Shown here in pieces: positions 1-9,775 of a stretch of DNA of 64,000 nucleotides. This DNA comes from Azospirillum sp. 412522 (GTDB taxonomy: Bacteria; Pseudomonadota; Alphaproteobacteria; Azospirillales; Azospirillaceae). Below the pieces are notes generated by a model. It did no database searches. It saw only the letters and a list, made by a program, of their open reading frames with translations, and was not told the DNA's origin. The DNA lies in contig NZ_RWIJ01000014.1 of the NCBI RefSeq assembly GCF_019805165.1, positions 62,001-126,000 of the forward strand. Direction: 5' to 3'. Made by a program: the position numbers and the translations under genes. How positions within the stretch are numbered: position 1 is the first letter of the stretch; each line of letters begins with the position of its first letter.

Positions 1-1540
1 TCACGTCGTGGATGGTCCCGCCGGTATGCAGGTTCGCCGTCTTCCGAACCGGCAGCACCTCGCCCGCCGCCAGCACGTCGTCCAGGCTCTTGCCGGCGGC
101 GGCGAGGCAGCGCTCGGTCTCGGCGTCCAGCGGGATATGGCTTTCTCCGCCGGTGGCGGCGGCGCGGCGGCGGCTCTGGGCCTCGATCAGCTCGCGCACG
201 CTGTGGGTGCCGTCGCCGGTGACTTCGGCCGGTCGGCGAACGGCGGCGGCCACCACCTTCTTGTCGATGACGATGATCCGCAGATCCTGCCCTTCGCAGA
301 ACTGCTCCAGCAGCACCGTGTCGCAATGCTGGCGGGCCGCCGCGACGGCGCGCTCCATCGTCTCGGCGTCGCGCACGTCCACCGTGATGCCGCGCCCCTG
401 CTCGCCGCGCGCCGGCTTGACCACGACGCGGCCGTGCGTCGCCAGGAAGGCGGCATTTTCCTCCGCATCCCCCGCCACCGCCTGGGCCGGGACCCTCAGG
501 CTGGCCCGCTCCAGCACGCGGCGCGTCACCGCCTTGTCGTCGCAGCGGCTCATGGCGACGGCGCTGGTCAGCTCGCTCAGCGATTCCCGGCAGACCACGC
601 TGCGCCCGCCCCAGGTCAGGCAGAAATAGCCGGCATCGGCGTCCAGCACGTCGACGCCGATGCCGCGGCGCCGCGCCTCGTTGACGATGATGGTGGCGTA
701 GGGGTTCAGCCGCTCGCCCGGCTGCGGACCGGTGAACAGCCGCTCGTTGATCGGGTTCCTGGTCTTCAGCGCGAAGGCCGGGATCCGGCGGAAATTCAGC
801 TTCTCGTAGAGCGCGATGGCGGTCTCGTTGTCGTGCAGCACCGAGAGATCCAGGAAGGCGCGTCCGCGCGCCTGCACATGCTCCGCCACCGTGCGGACCA
901 GCGTTTCGCCGATCCCCGGGAAGGAGGCCTGCGGATCGACCGCCAGACACCACAGCGAACTGCCGTTCTCCGGATCGCCGAAGGCATGGGCATGGTCCAC
1001 CGCCGTCACCGACCCGATCACCTCGCCGGTGGCGTCATCGCAGGCGACGAAATGGGTCAGCACCCGGCTGTTGCGCGCCGCCACCAGGAAGGAGGCGGAG
1101 ACCGGCACCATCCGCCGCCGGGCATAGATGCGCTGCACCCCCTCGGCATCCTCGCGCGTGCGCAGCCGGCGGATGCTGTAGCCCTTTGGTCGAAGCCGCG
1201 AGGGACGGTAGTCGCTCAGCCACAGGCGGAAGGTGTGGGACGGGTCGAGAAACAGCTCCTGCGGCGCGCGGGCGAGGGCGACATGCGGGTCCTGCAGGTA
1301 GAAGACGATGTCGCGGGTGCCCGGCGCCTCCTGCCGCAGCGTCTCGATCATGCGGTCGAGATCGTCGAAGGTGTGGGCGAAGATCAGCCGGCCCCATCCG
1401 CAATCCACCGTCACGTCGCCGCGTGGCGCTTCCGCCGCGGCCTCGCCGGCCGGCGGCCTGCCGGTATAGCGCCGGGTGTGGCGCAGGGTGGCGCTGGCGG
1501 CGCGTTCCAGCCGGTGCGGTTTCACGCGGGCGTAGCTCAT
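1..1540 (-). CDS. ngg: N-acetylglutaminylglutamine synthetase, 3' end cut by window edge
   Basis: The reading frame opens with ATG at 1540 and stays open to the left edge, giving the first 513 residues. Residues of about 105-265 form a GNAT acetyltransferase-like domain, and the part after about 300 is an ATP-grasp ligase with the stretch VVKPARGEQGRGI. This GNAT plus ATP-grasp order is that of the enzyme that joins acetylated glutamine to glutamine in synthesis of the osmolyte N-acetylglutaminylglutamine amide. It lies directly downstream of the matching amidotransferase on the same strand, which supports the call. The usual family length is near 590 residues, so roughly 75 are missing off the window. 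Confidence 0.85.
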   Translation of the reverse strand, partial: MSYARVKPHRLERAASATLRHTRRYTGRPPAGEAAAEAPRGDVTVDCGWGRLIFAHTFDDLDRMIETLRQEAPGTRDIVFYLQDPHVALARAPQELFLDPSHTFRLWLSDYRPSRLRPKGYSIRRLRTREDAEGVQRIYARRRMVPVSASFLVAARNSRVLTHFVACDDATGEVIGSVTAVDHAHAFGDPENGSSLWCLAVDPQASFPGIGETLVRTVAEHVQARGRAFLDLSVLHDNETAIALYEKLNFRRIPAFALKTRNPINERLFTGPQPGERLNPYATIIVNEARRRGIGVDVLDADAGYFCLTWGGRSVVCRESLSELTSAVAMSRCDDKAVTRRVLERASLRVPAQAVAGDAEENAAFLATHGRVVVKPARGEQGRGITVDVRDAETMERAVAAARQHCDTVLLEQFCEGQDLRIIVIDKKVVAAAVRRPAEVTGDGTHSVRELIEAQSRRRAAATGGESHIPLDAETERCLAAAGKSLDDVLAAGEVLPVRKTANLHTGGTIHDV

Positions 1541-1666
1541 GGGATCCCCCTGATCGTCGGATGCGGCTCCACGCATTGGCAACATCCGGAGATGCGGATC
1601 AGTCCCGCATCCGGCGTTCCGCATCTGGATGTGCCGGCGGAGCATCGGTCGTTTTGAGGCGCCTGC

Positions 1667-3442
1667 TTACAGGCCCTGTTCCTGGAACCAGAATTCCAGC
1701 AGGGCCACCTGCCACAGCTTCGAACCCCGCAACGGCGTGATGTGGCGTTCCGGATCGGCCAGCAGCCGGTCGAGGTAGTCGCGGCGGAACAGCCCGCGCT
1801 CGCGCGCCGCCGGTGCGTTCAGCACGTCGCGCACCCGCTCCAGGAAGGGACCGCGCAGGTATTTCAGCGCCGGCACCGGGAAATATCCCTTCGGCCGGTC
1901 GATCACCGCCGCCGGCACCACCCGCCGCGCCGCCTCCTTCAGGACGTACTTTCCGCCGTCCGGCAGCTTCATCTCCGCCGGGATCCGGGCGGCCAGTTCG
2001 ACCAGTTCATGGTCGAGGAAGGGCACGCGCGCTTCCAGCCCGGCGGCCATCGTCATGTTGTCGACCCGCTTCACCGGATCGTCGACCAGCATCACCGTGG
2101 TGTCGAGCCGCAGCGCCTTGTCCACCGGCCGCTCGGCGCCCGGCATGGCGAAGCGTTGCTCCAGCCAGCGGCGGGAATGGTCCTCGCCGATGAATCTGGG
2201 ATCCAGCGCCTCCTCCATCTCGGCATGGTCGCGGTCGAAGAAGACGCGGGCGTAATCGCCGACGGCGTCATTGCTCTCCAGCAGCGGCGGATACCAGTGA
2301 TAGCCGCCGAACACCTCGTCGGCGCCCTGGCCCGACTGCACCACCTTCACCTGCTTCGCCACCTCCTGCGACAGCAGGAAGAAACCGATGTTGTCGTGGC
2401 TGACCATCGGCTCCGACATCGCACGCACGCAGTCGGTCAGCTCCGGCAGCGCGCGGGCGCTGTCGACGAAGAGGCGGTGGTGGTCGGTGCCGAAATGCCT
2501 GGCGACGATGTCGGAATACTGGAACTCGTCGCCCCGCTCGTCCCCCACCGTCTCGAAGCCGATGGAGAAGGTCTTCAACCCGCTCTGCCCGTTCTCGGCC
2601 AGCAGGGCGGTGATCAGCGAGCTGTCCAGCCCGCCCGACAGCAGCACGCCCACCGGCACGTCGGCGACCAGCCGGCGGCGCACCGCGCGGGTCAGCGTCT
2701 CCAGCACCAGCTCGCGCCAGTCGGCGAAGTCGCGGCCCTCGTCGCCGGCCAGCGGACCGAAGGCCAGCGACCAGTAGCTGTGCTCGCGCCGCGTGCCGTC
2801 CGGTTCCACCACCAGCACGGTGGCGGGCGGCAGCTTCCGCACGCCCTTCAGGATGGTGTGGGGCGCCGGGACGACGGCATGGAAGCTCATGTAATGGTGC
2901 AGCGCCACCGGATCGACGTCGGTGTCGATCCCCCCGGAAGCGACCAGGGCGGGCAGGGAGGAGGCGAAGCGCAGGCCGCCGGGAATGTCCGCCAGATAGA
3001 GCGGCTTGATGCCCAGCCGGTCGCGGCCCAGCACCACCCGGCCGCTGTCGCGCTCGTGGATGGCGAAGGCGAACATGCCGTTCAGGCGCTTGACGAAATC
3101 CGGACCCCAGGCGTGGTAGGCCTTGATCAGCACCTCGGTGTCGCCGCCGGAGAAGAAGCCGTAGCCGAGCCCGGCCAGCTCCTCGCGCAGTTCGCGGTGG
3201 TTGTAGATGCAGCCGTTGAAGACGATGGCGAGGCCGAGGGCGGAATCGACCATCGGCTGCTGCGATGCCTCGCTGAGATCGATGATCTTCAGCCGGCGAT
3301 GGCCGAAGGCGACGCGCCCATGGGCGAACAGGCCGTGGCCGTCCGGCCCACGCGCCGCCATCCGGTCGCACATGGCCTGGACGGCGGCCGTGCTCGCCGC
3401 CTCGCCGGTCTTGAAACGAATCTCGCCGCTCACTCCGCACAT
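1667..3442 (-). CDS. asnO: N-acetylglutaminylglutamine amidotransferase (asparagine synthetase-like)
   Basis: A 591-residue class II glutamine amidotransferase. Cys2 follows the initiator Met (MCGVSGE), the N-terminal nucleophile hydrolase domain covers about 1-200, and an asparagine-synthetase-like domain follows with the PP-loop LLSGGLDSSL near residue 270. In this subfamily the enzyme amidates the dipeptide N-acetylglutaminylglutamine to the osmoprotectant NAGGN. The neighbour ngg, 126 bases downstream on the same strand, makes the substrate, so the two form an osmoadaptation operon. A GAGGAGG motif 11 bases before the ATG supports the start. Ordinary asparagine synthetase is the alternative, less likely beside ngg. 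Confidence 0.9.
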   Translation of the reverse strand: MCGVSGEIRFKTGEAASTAAVQAMCDRMAARGPDGHGLFAHGRVAFGHRRLKIIDLSEASQQPMVDSALGLAIVFNGCIYNHRELREELAGLGYGFFSGGDTEVLIKAYHAWGPDFVKRLNGMFAFAIHERDSGRVVLGRDRLGIKPLYLADIPGGLRFASSLPALVASGGIDTDVDPVALHHYMSFHAVVPAPHTILKGVRKLPPATVLVVEPDGTRREHSYWSLAFGPLAGDEGRDFADWRELVLETLTRAVRRRLVADVPVGVLLSGGLDSSLITALLAENGQSGLKTFSIGFETVGDERGDEFQYSDIVARHFGTDHHRLFVDSARALPELTDCVRAMSEPMVSHDNIGFFLLSQEVAKQVKVVQSGQGADEVFGGYHWYPPLLESNDAVGDYARVFFDRDHAEMEEALDPRFIGEDHSRRWLEQRFAMPGAERPVDKALRLDTTVMLVDDPVKRVDNMTMAAGLEARVPFLDHELVELAARIPAEMKLPDGGKYVLKEAARRVVPAAVIDRPKGYFPVPALKYLRGPFLERVRDVLNAPAARERGLFRRDYLDRLLADPERHITPLRGSKLWQVALLEFWFQEQGL

Positions 3443-3652
3443 CGGCTGTCGAGCCTCCTCGTTGGTTCAGGACGAAGGGGCGCTCGACCCGCAAGAAGGG
3501 CCAAACACCGGGGGCGCCGGCTGCGGAATGCGGCCGCCACCCGTCGGGCGCGGTTGGCGGCTGACGGTTTCGCTGCCGTGCAATCCACTACCAGCACCCG
3601 GGCGGCATAACGTCTGGCGGGGCCTTAGGTTCCCTGGGGTTGGCTTTGCGCT

Positions 3653-4933
3653 CTATCCCCGCTTCAACAGGAAATCGACCGTCTCCGGCCGTCCGGGCAG
3701 ATCGAGCCTGGCCTGCACCGGTTCGCAGCGGCTGACGATCCGGCCGCGGCGCAGGACGAACAGGCGGGCGGCGCGGGTGCGGATCGCCTCGACCGGGCCG
3801 CCCGCCTGGAGCACCACCAGATCGGCGTTGCAGCCCGGCTCCAGCCCGTAGCCGTCCAGGTGCAGCAGGCGGGCCGGGTTGACCGTCACCGCGTCGAAGG
3901 CGGCCTTGATGCCGTCCTGCCCGGTCATCTGGCCGACATGCAGGCCCATATGCGCCACCTCCAGCATGTCGCCGGAGCCCAGCGGATACCAGGGATCCAT
4001 CACGCAGTCGTGGCCGAAGGCGACCGTCAGCCCGGCGGCCATCAATTCCGGCACGCGGGTCATGCCGCGGCGCTTGGGATAGGTGTCGTGGCGGCCCTGG
4101 AGGACGATGTTGATCAGCGGGTTGGCGATCACCCCCAGCCGGGCCTCCGCCATCAACGGGATCAGCTTGGAGACATAGTAGTTGTCCATGGAATGCATGG
4201 AGGTCAGGTGCGATCCCGTCACCCGGCCCTGCAACCCCAGCCGCTGCGTCTCGTAGGCCAGCGTCTCGACATGGCGGGACAGCGGGTCGTCGGTCTCGTC
4301 GCAATGCATGTCGACCAGCAGCCCGCGCTCAGCCGCGATTTCGCAGAGCAGGCGGACCGAGGCGGCGCCGTCGGCCATGGTGCGCTCGAAATGCGGGATG
4401 CCGCCGACCACATCGACGCCCATGTCCAGCGCCCGCCGCAGCAGATCCTCCGTGCCGGCCGAGCGCAGGACGCCGTCCTGCGGGAAGGCGACCAGCTGCA
4501 GGTCGAGGTAGGGGGCGACACGCTTCTTGACGTCCAGCAGGGCCTCGACCGCCAGCAGGCGCGGATCGCAGACGTCGACATGGCTGCGCACCGCCAGCAG
4601 GCCGCGTCCGACCGCCCAGTCGCAGTAAGCGAGCGCCCGCTCGACGATGGCGTCCTGCACCAGTTGAGGTTTCAGCTCGCCCCACAGGGCGATGCCCTCC
4701 AGCAGGGTGCCGCTCTGGTTCACCCGCGGCAGGCCGTAGCTGAGCGTGCTGTCCATGTGGAAGTGGGAATCGACGAAGGGCGGGCTGACCAGCCGGCCGG
4801 TGGCGTCGATCTCGGTGGCTGCTTCGCCGGCCAGGTTCGCTTCGACCGCGGCGATGCGGCCACCCTGGATGCCGATGTCGATGCCGCTACGGCCATCCGG
4901 CAGGGTGGCGCGGCGCAGGATCAGGTCGAACAT
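3653..4933 (-). CDS. codA: cytosine deaminase
   Basis: A 426-residue amidohydrolase. It has the metal-binding HFHMD motif (FVDSHFHMDSTL) near residue 60, HCDETDD near 210, and the late FGHDCVMDPW motif, all typical of CodA, which deaminates cytosine to uracil. Its ATG overlaps the stop of the upstream ABC permease by one base (TGATG), so it is the last gene of the importer operon and probably acts on the imported base. A longer open frame runs upstream through the permease gene in another frame but has no family support. Related amidohydrolases can act on creatinine, isoguanine or modified pyrimidines, so the exact substrate is inferred. Confidence 0.88.
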   Translation of the reverse strand: MFDLILRRATLPDGRSGIDIGIQGGRIAAVEANLAGEAATEIDATGRLVSPPFVDSHFHMDSTLSYGLPRVNQSGTLLEGIALWGELKPQLVQDAIVERALAYCDWAVGRGLLAVRSHVDVCDPRLLAVEALLDVKKRVAPYLDLQLVAFPQDGVLRSAGTEDLLRRALDMGVDVVGGIPHFERTMADGAASVRLLCEIAAERGLLVDMHCDETDDPLSRHVETLAYETQRLGLQGRVTGSHLTSMHSMDNYYVSKLIPLMAEARLGVIANPLINIVLQGRHDTYPKRRGMTRVPELMAAGLTVAFGHDCVMDPWYPLGSGDMLEVAHMGLHVGQMTGQDGIKAAFDAVTVNPARLLHLDGYGLEPGCNADLVVLQAGGPVEAIRTRAARLFVLRRGRIVSRCEPVQARLDLPGRPETVDFLLKRG

Positions 4934-5856
4934 CAGCGTTCTCCTTTGCGGTACGGGATCATCAGGGCGCGCGGGTAGGAAGCCCGGCGGGCCACCAGCA
5001 CCAGCGCCAGGATGCTCAACAGATAGGGCATCATCAGGAACAGCTGGTAGGGCAGGACGCCGCCGCTCGCCTGCTGCAGCCGCAGTTGCAGCGCGTCGAA
5101 CACAGCGAACAGCAGGGCGCCCAGCAACGCCTTGCCCGGCCGCCAGGAGGCGAAGACCACCAGCGCGATGCAGATCCAGCCGCGCCCGTTGACCATGTTG
5201 AAGAAGAAGGCGTTGAAGGCCGACAAGGTCAGGAAGGCGCCGGCCAGCGCCATCAGCGCGCTGCCCGCCACCACCGCGCCGATGCGGATGGCGGTGACGT
5301 TCAGCCCCTGCGCCTCGGCGGCGGCCGGATTCTCGCCGACCATCCGCACCGCCAGCCCGACCGGGGTGCGGTACAGCACATAGGCGACGACCGCGACCAG
5401 CAGGAAGGCGAGGTAGGTCAGCGGCGTCTGGGCCAGGGCGCCCGGCAGCGCCAGCGGCTGGAACGGCTCGATCGTCGGCGGGGTGCTGGCCTGCGGCAGG
5501 ACGAGGCGGTAGACGAAATAGGACAGGCTGGTGCCCAGCAGGGTCACGCCGATGCCGGTCACATGCTGCGACAGGCCGAGCGGCACGGTCAGCGCCGCAT
5601 GCAGCAGGCCGAGCAGCGCGCCGCAGGCTGCTGCCGCCAGCACGCCGGTCCACAGGTCCGCTCCCTGGTAGACCGCCATCCAGCCGGCCATGGCGCCCAG
5701 CGTCATGATGCCTTCGATGCCGAGATTCAGCACGCCGGCCCGCTCGCACACCAGCTCGCCCAGCGTGCCCAGCACATAGGGGGTGGCGATGCGCAGCACC
5801 GCGGTCCAGAAGGCGGCCGACAGCAGGATGTCGAGGAGGATCGACAGGAAATCCAT
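4933..5856 (-). CDS. ABC transporter permease, BMP/nucleoside family (second permease)
   Basis: A 307-residue polytopic membrane protein with the family motif LVCERAGVLNLGIEGIM near residue 40 and MVGENPAAAEAQG near 175, as in permeases that pair with BMP/PnrA binding proteins (NupQ/YufQ type). It ends by overlapping codA and starts six bases after the stop of the other permease. It should form the membrane channel with the 5863-6912 product. The substrate is likely a nucleobase or nucleoside, inferred from the deaminase in the same operon. Confidence 0.88.
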   Translation of the reverse strand: MDFLSILLDILLSAAFWTAVLRIATPYVLGTLGELVCERAGVLNLGIEGIMTLGAMAGWMAVYQGADLWTGVLAAAACGALLGLLHAALTVPLGLSQHVTGIGVTLLGTSLSYFVYRLVLPQASTPPTIEPFQPLALPGALAQTPLTYLAFLLVAVVAYVLYRTPVGLAVRMVGENPAAAEAQGLNVTAIRIGAVVAGSALMALAGAFLTLSAFNAFFFNMVNGRGWICIALVVFASWRPGKALLGALLFAVFDALQLRLQQASGGVLPYQLFLMMPYLLSILALVLVARRASYPRALMIPYRKGER

Positions 5857-5862
5857 AACTGC

Positions 5863-6912
5863 TTACCCCCGCCGCAGCCGGTAGCGCGCCAGCAGCCCGG
5901 CGACCAGCATGCAGAGCAGGCTGGTGGCGACCAGGACGTCGGCGATGTAGTTGGGAACCGGCATGGCACGGCTCATGGCGTCGGCGCCGACGAAGATGCC
6001 GGCGATGAACAGCGCGGCCCCGACCACCCCGATGGGATGGAGCTGCGCCAACATGGCGACGACGATCCCGCTATAGCCGAAGCCCGGCGACAGGTCGAGC
6101 GTCAGGTAGCCCTTCAGCCCGCAGACCTCCGCCGCGCCGGCCAGCCCGGCGAGCCCGCCCGACAGCAGGGCGGTGCGCAGCATGACCCGCGTCACCGGCA
6201 TGCCGGCGAAGGCGGCGGCGCGCGGGTTGGCGCCGACCGCCCGGTTCTCGTAGCCCCAGATGGTCCGAGTGTCGACCAGCCACAGCAGCACCGACAGGCC
6301 GAGCGCGATGGCGAGCCCGGCATGCAGGCGGGTGCGCGCCACCAGCTTTGGCAGCTCCGCCGCCTCGACGACCGGGGCCGACTGCGGCCAGCCCATGCCC
6401 ATCGGGTCCTTCAGGGCGCCTTCCAGCAGCAGCGACACCAGCAGCAGCACGACGAAGTTCAGCAGCAGGGTGGTCACCACCTCGTCGACGCCGAAGCGGA
6501 CCTTCAGCACGGCGGGGCCAAGCAGGGTGACGCCGCCCGCCGCCATGCCGGCGATCATCACCACCGGGATCAGCGCCCAGGCCGGCAGGTCGAGCATGCC
6601 GCCGCCGACCACCACCGCCGCCAGCGCGCCCATGTAGAGCTGGCCCTCCGCCCCGATGTTCCACAGCTTGGCGCGGAAGGCGACGGCGGCGGCCAGCCCG
6701 GTCAGGATCAGCGGGGTGGCGCGGGTCAGCGTCTCGGTCAGGGCGAAGCGGGAGCCGACGGCGCCCTCGAACAGCAGGCCGTAGGCGCGCAGCACCGGGG
6801 CGCCGGTCCAGGCGACCAGCAGGGCGCAGAGCGCCAGCGCCGCGACCACGGCGCCCACCGGCGCCAGCAGCCGCAGGGCGAGCGGGGTGTCGGTGCGCGG
6901 TTCAAGCCGCAT
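5863..6912 (-). CDS. ABC transporter permease, BMP/nucleoside family (first permease)
   Basis: A 349-residue integral membrane protein. The stretch RAKLWNIGAEGQLYMGALA near residue 80 and the later AVGANPRAAAFAGM are hallmarks of the NupP/YufP-type permease of BMP-family importers. The ATG at 6912 lies 11 bases inside the end of the ATPase gene, so translation is probably coupled. It partners with the following permease gene. Confidence 0.88.
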   Translation of the reverse strand: MRLEPRTDTPLALRLLAPVGAVVAALALCALLVAWTGAPVLRAYGLLFEGAVGSRFALTETLTRATPLILTGLAAAVAFRAKLWNIGAEGQLYMGALAAVVVGGGMLDLPAWALIPVVMIAGMAAGGVTLLGPAVLKVRFGVDEVVTTLLLNFVVLLLVSLLLEGALKDPMGMGWPQSAPVVEAAELPKLVARTRLHAGLAIALGLSVLLWLVDTRTIWGYENRAVGANPRAAAFAGMPVTRVMLRTALLSGGLAGLAGAAEVCGLKGYLTLDLSPGFGYSGIVVAMLAQLHPIGVVGAALFIAGIFVGADAMSRAMPVPNYIADVLVATSLLCMLVAGLLARYRLRRG

Positions 6913-8470
6913 CTATAGTCTCCGGCAGGATGTCGCGCAAAACGTCCCAATGCCCGGCCATCAGCAGGCCGAGCTGGCTGACCGACACCCGGTCATGCGG
7001 CAGAAGCGGGGTGAGGCGCCCGTGATAGGCGACGGTGACGCAGTCGGCCAGCGCCAGGATCTCGTCCAGATCCTCGGAGATCAGCAGGACGCCCGCCCCG
7101 GCGGCGCGGGCGTCGAGCAGCCGGCTGTGGACGTAGGACACCGCCCCGATGTCGAGCCCGCGCGTCGGCTGGCTCGCCAGGATCAGGTCCGGTCCATGGG
7201 CCAGCGTGCGGCCCAGGATCAGCTTCTGCATGTTGCCGCCCGACAGCAGTTGTGTCCGGGCGTCCGGACCGGGGCAGCGGACGTCGAACTCCTCGATCAC
7301 TTCGCGGGCGTAGGCCCGCGCCGCCCCCCGCCGCAGCACGCCGAAGCGGGAGAAGGATGAGTCGTGGTAACGCTCGGCGATCAGGTTTTCCCACACCGCC
7401 ATGGCGCCGACGAGGCCGGCGCTGTGCCGGTCCTCCGGGATGCGGGCGACGCCGCGCCTGACCATGTCGGCCGGGTCGCCATGCCCGACCACGCTACCCT
7501 TCAGCGACAGCTTGCCGGCGTCTGGTCGGATCAGGCCGCTGACCAGCTCCGCCAGCGCGGTCTGGCCGTTACCGGACACGCCGGCGATGCCGACCACCTG
7601 ATGACGCCGCACCGTCAGATCGACGCCGTCCAGCAGCGGACGGCCATGGCCGGAGGCCACCGTGACGCCGGCCAGTTCCAGCACCGGCTCGCCGGGGCTG
7701 AGCGGGGCGGGGGCCGGCGGCTTGACGCTGCGGCCGACCATCAGTTCGGCCAGCTTGGCGCGGTCGGTGGAAGCGGTGGCGTGGGTGGCGACCAGCTTGC
7801 CGGCGCGCAGCACGGCGACGGTGTCGCTGGCGGCGAAGACCTCGTTCATCTTGTGGCTGATGAAGACGACGGCCAGCCCGTCGGCGGTCAGCCGGCGCAG
7901 CGTCTCGAACAGCCCGGCCGATTCCTGCGGCGTCAACACCGCGGTCGGCTCGTCCAGGATCAGGATGCGGGCATCACGGTAAAGCGCCTTCAGGATCTCC
8001 ACCCGCTGGCGCTCGCCGACCGACAGGTCGCCGACCGGCGCGTCCGGCCGCACCTCCAGCCCGAAGCGCTGGGACAGGTCGAGCAGACGGCGGCGGGCGG
8101 CGCCCCGGTCGGACCGCCAGCGCCATAGCGATTCGGTGCCGACCGCGATGTTGTCCAGCACCGACAGATTGTCCGCCAGCGTGAAATGCTGGTGGACCAT
8201 GCCGATGCCGGCCTCCAGCGCGGCGCGGGGCGACCCCGGCGGCAGGGGGCGGCCGAAGGCCTCGATGGTCCCCTCGTCGGCGACGTAATGGCCGAAGAGG
8301 ATGTTCATCAGGGTGGTCTTGCCGGCGCCGTTCTCGCCGAGCAGGGCCAGCACCTCGCCGGCGCGGAGCGTCAGCGAGATGTTGTCGTTGGCGAGCAGCG
8401 GACCGAACCGCTTGGAAATGCCGGCGAGCCGGAGGACGACCTCCGGCCCGCCTGTCACGGGAGATGACAT
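6902..8470 (-). CDS. ABC transporter ATP-binding protein with two ABC domains (BMP/nucleoside importer)
   Basis: A 522-residue protein holding two ABC ATPase domains. The N-terminal one has Walker A GENGAGKTTLMN, signature LSVGERQRVEI and Walker B ILILDEPTAVLT. The C-terminal one has the relaxed P-loop GVSGNGQTAL and signature LSGGNMQKLILGR, as normal for sugar/nucleoside-type double ATPases. The start chosen (MSSPVTGG) is the ATG at 8470, 17 bases after the binding-protein gene. A longer frame extends upstream into that gene without homology. It energises uptake through the two downstream permeases. Confidence 0.9.
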   Translation of the reverse strand: MSSPVTGGPEVVLRLAGISKRFGPLLANDNISLTLRAGEVLALLGENGAGKTTLMNILFGHYVADEGTIEAFGRPLPPGSPRAALEAGIGMVHQHFTLADNLSVLDNIAVGTESLWRWRSDRGAARRRLLDLSQRFGLEVRPDAPVGDLSVGERQRVEILKALYRDARILILDEPTAVLTPQESAGLFETLRRLTADGLAVVFISHKMNEVFAASDTVAVLRAGKLVATHATASTDRAKLAELMVGRSVKPPAPAPLSPGEPVLELAGVTVASGHGRPLLDGVDLTVRRHQVVGIAGVSGNGQTALAELVSGLIRPDAGKLSLKGSVVGHGDPADMVRRGVARIPEDRHSAGLVGAMAVWENLIAERYHDSSFSRFGVLRRGAARAYAREVIEEFDVRCPGPDARTQLLSGGNMQKLILGRTLAHGPDLILASQPTRGLDIGAVSYVHSRLLDARAAGAGVLLISEDLDEILALADCVTVAYHGRLTPLLPHDRVSVSQLGLLMAGHWDVLRDILPETIDAA

Positions 8471-8487
8471 TGCGGATGCGCCGGGCG

Positions 8488-9528
8488 TCACATCGTCGAC
8501 TTCGGCTCGGCGTCGTTGACCTTCACGGTGAACTTGCCGTCGCGGATCTGCTGCTCGCGCTCCTTGACCTTGGCCTTGACGGCGTCGGGGACCTTCGACT
8601 CGAAGGTGCCGAGCGGCGCCAAGCTGGAGCCCTTGTGCGCCATCATGCTGTAGGGGCCGTAATCCTCGGCCTTGTAGCTGCCGGCCTTCACCGCGGCGAT
8701 GGCGCGCTCCACCGACGGCTCCATGTGCCACAGGGCGCTGGCGACGACCGTGTCGGGATACTGCGGCTGGGTGTCGATGACGTTGCCGATGGCCAGAACC
8801 TTCCGCTCCTTGGCGGCGTCGGACACGCCGAAGCGCTCGGCGTACATCACGTCGGCGCCGCGGTCGATCATGGCGAAGGCGGCTTCCTTGGCCTTGGGCG
8901 GATCGAACCAGGAGCCGATGAAGCTGACGGAGAACTTGACCTGCGGGTTGACCTCCTTGGCGCCCTCCATGAAGGCGTTCATCAGGCGGTTGACCTCGGG
9001 GATCGGGTAGCCGCCGACCATGCCGATCATGTTCGACTTGGTCATGCCGCCGGCGACCATGCCGGACAGGTAGGCCGGCTCCTGGATGTAGTTGTCGAAG
9101 ACCGAGAAGTTGGGCTCCTGCGGCTTGAAGCTGGAGCCCATGACGAAGGCGGTCTTCGGATAGTCCTTGGCGACGGCGCGGGCGGCGCGCTCCACCCCGA
9201 ACACCTCGCCGAAGACCAGCTGCTGGCCGGCTTCGGCATACTGGCGCATCACGCGCTCATAGTCGGTGTTGGCCACCGACTCGGCCCAGACATACTCGAT
9301 CTCGCCACGGTCGGCGGCGGCCTTCAGCGCGACATGGATGCGGCTGACCCACTGCTGCTCGATCGGAACCGTGTAGATGCCGGCGACCTTCAGCTTGCTT
9401 TGCGCGAAGGCCGGCAGGGAGCCGCTGGCCGCAGCCGCGAAGGCCACCGCGGCGACGCCGCACAGCACCGCACGACGCGTCATTCCCAGGACGCCCATGC
9501 CCAGATCCCCCATCCCCCGAACCGACAT
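8488..9528 (-). CDS. BMP family ABC transporter substrate-binding protein
   Basis: A 346-residue periplasmic binding protein of the BMP/PnrA family. A signal peptide covers about residues 1-42 (TRRAVLCGVAAVAF, ending PAFAQS). The mature part shows family features such as VPIEQQWVSRIH and MVGGYPIPEVNR. It is the first gene of the codA importer operon. AGGGGAA lies about seven bases before the ATG at 9528; ATGs at codons 11 and 16 are alternatives that would shorten the signal peptide. Family members bind purine or pyrimidine nucleosides and related compounds. Cytosine or a cytosine analogue is an inference from the operon. Confidence 0.88.
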   Translation of the reverse strand: MSVRGMGDLGMGVLGMTRRAVLCGVAAVAFAAAASGSLPAFAQSKLKVAGIYTVPIEQQWVSRIHVALKAAADRGEIEYVWAESVANTDYERVMRQYAEAGQQLVFGEVFGVERAARAVAKDYPKTAFVMGSSFKPQEPNFSVFDNYIQEPAYLSGMVAGGMTKSNMIGMVGGYPIPEVNRLMNAFMEGAKEVNPQVKFSVSFIGSWFDPPKAKEAAFAMIDRGADVMYAERFGVSDAAKERKVLAIGNVIDTQPQYPDTVVASALWHMEPSVERAIAAVKAGSYKAEDYGPYSMMAHKGSSLAPLGTFESKVPDAVKAKVKEREQQIRDGKFTVKVNDAEPKSTM

Positions 9529-9612
9529 CGTTCAGTTCCCCTGTGTTGCTGAGTATCGTTGGCTGCAAATTGCTCGCAGCGATATGGCTGACCCACCGGT
9601 AGCATGAATACT

Positions 9613-9626
9613 CGGGAATGTTCCCG
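9613..9626. promoter_or_regulatory. candidate operator upstream of the BMP importer operon
   Basis: A perfect inverted repeat CGGGAA-TG-TTCCCG lies 84 bases upstream of the binding-protein start codon, in the only non-coding stretch (9529-9775) before the operon. Its position and symmetry fit a dimeric regulator site. Which regulator binds it cannot be told; no other clear signal was seen in the stretch. Confidence 0.3.
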
Positions 9627-9775
9627 CAATCCAAGGATCCCCTGTGGGCCGGGCATGCGAATGCAACTGAAATGCCATCGGCCGGAGCTGCTGCCCGCCT
9701 CGCAGGCATGGCGCTCAGGCCGGCTAGAATGCTGGCATGTGACCGAAAAAAGGGCAACGTTTCTTGGCGATTTGG

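Noticed and set aside
4934..5749. An upstream extension of the cytosine deaminase frame that would make a fusion
   Set aside because: The extra part is an out-of-frame reading of the permease gene and has no family resemblance.
5086..6918. A 610-codon plus-strand frame across the ABC permease genes
   Set aside because: Repetitive Gln/His/Arg composition and no domain; the minus strand has clear permease genes with normal overlaps.
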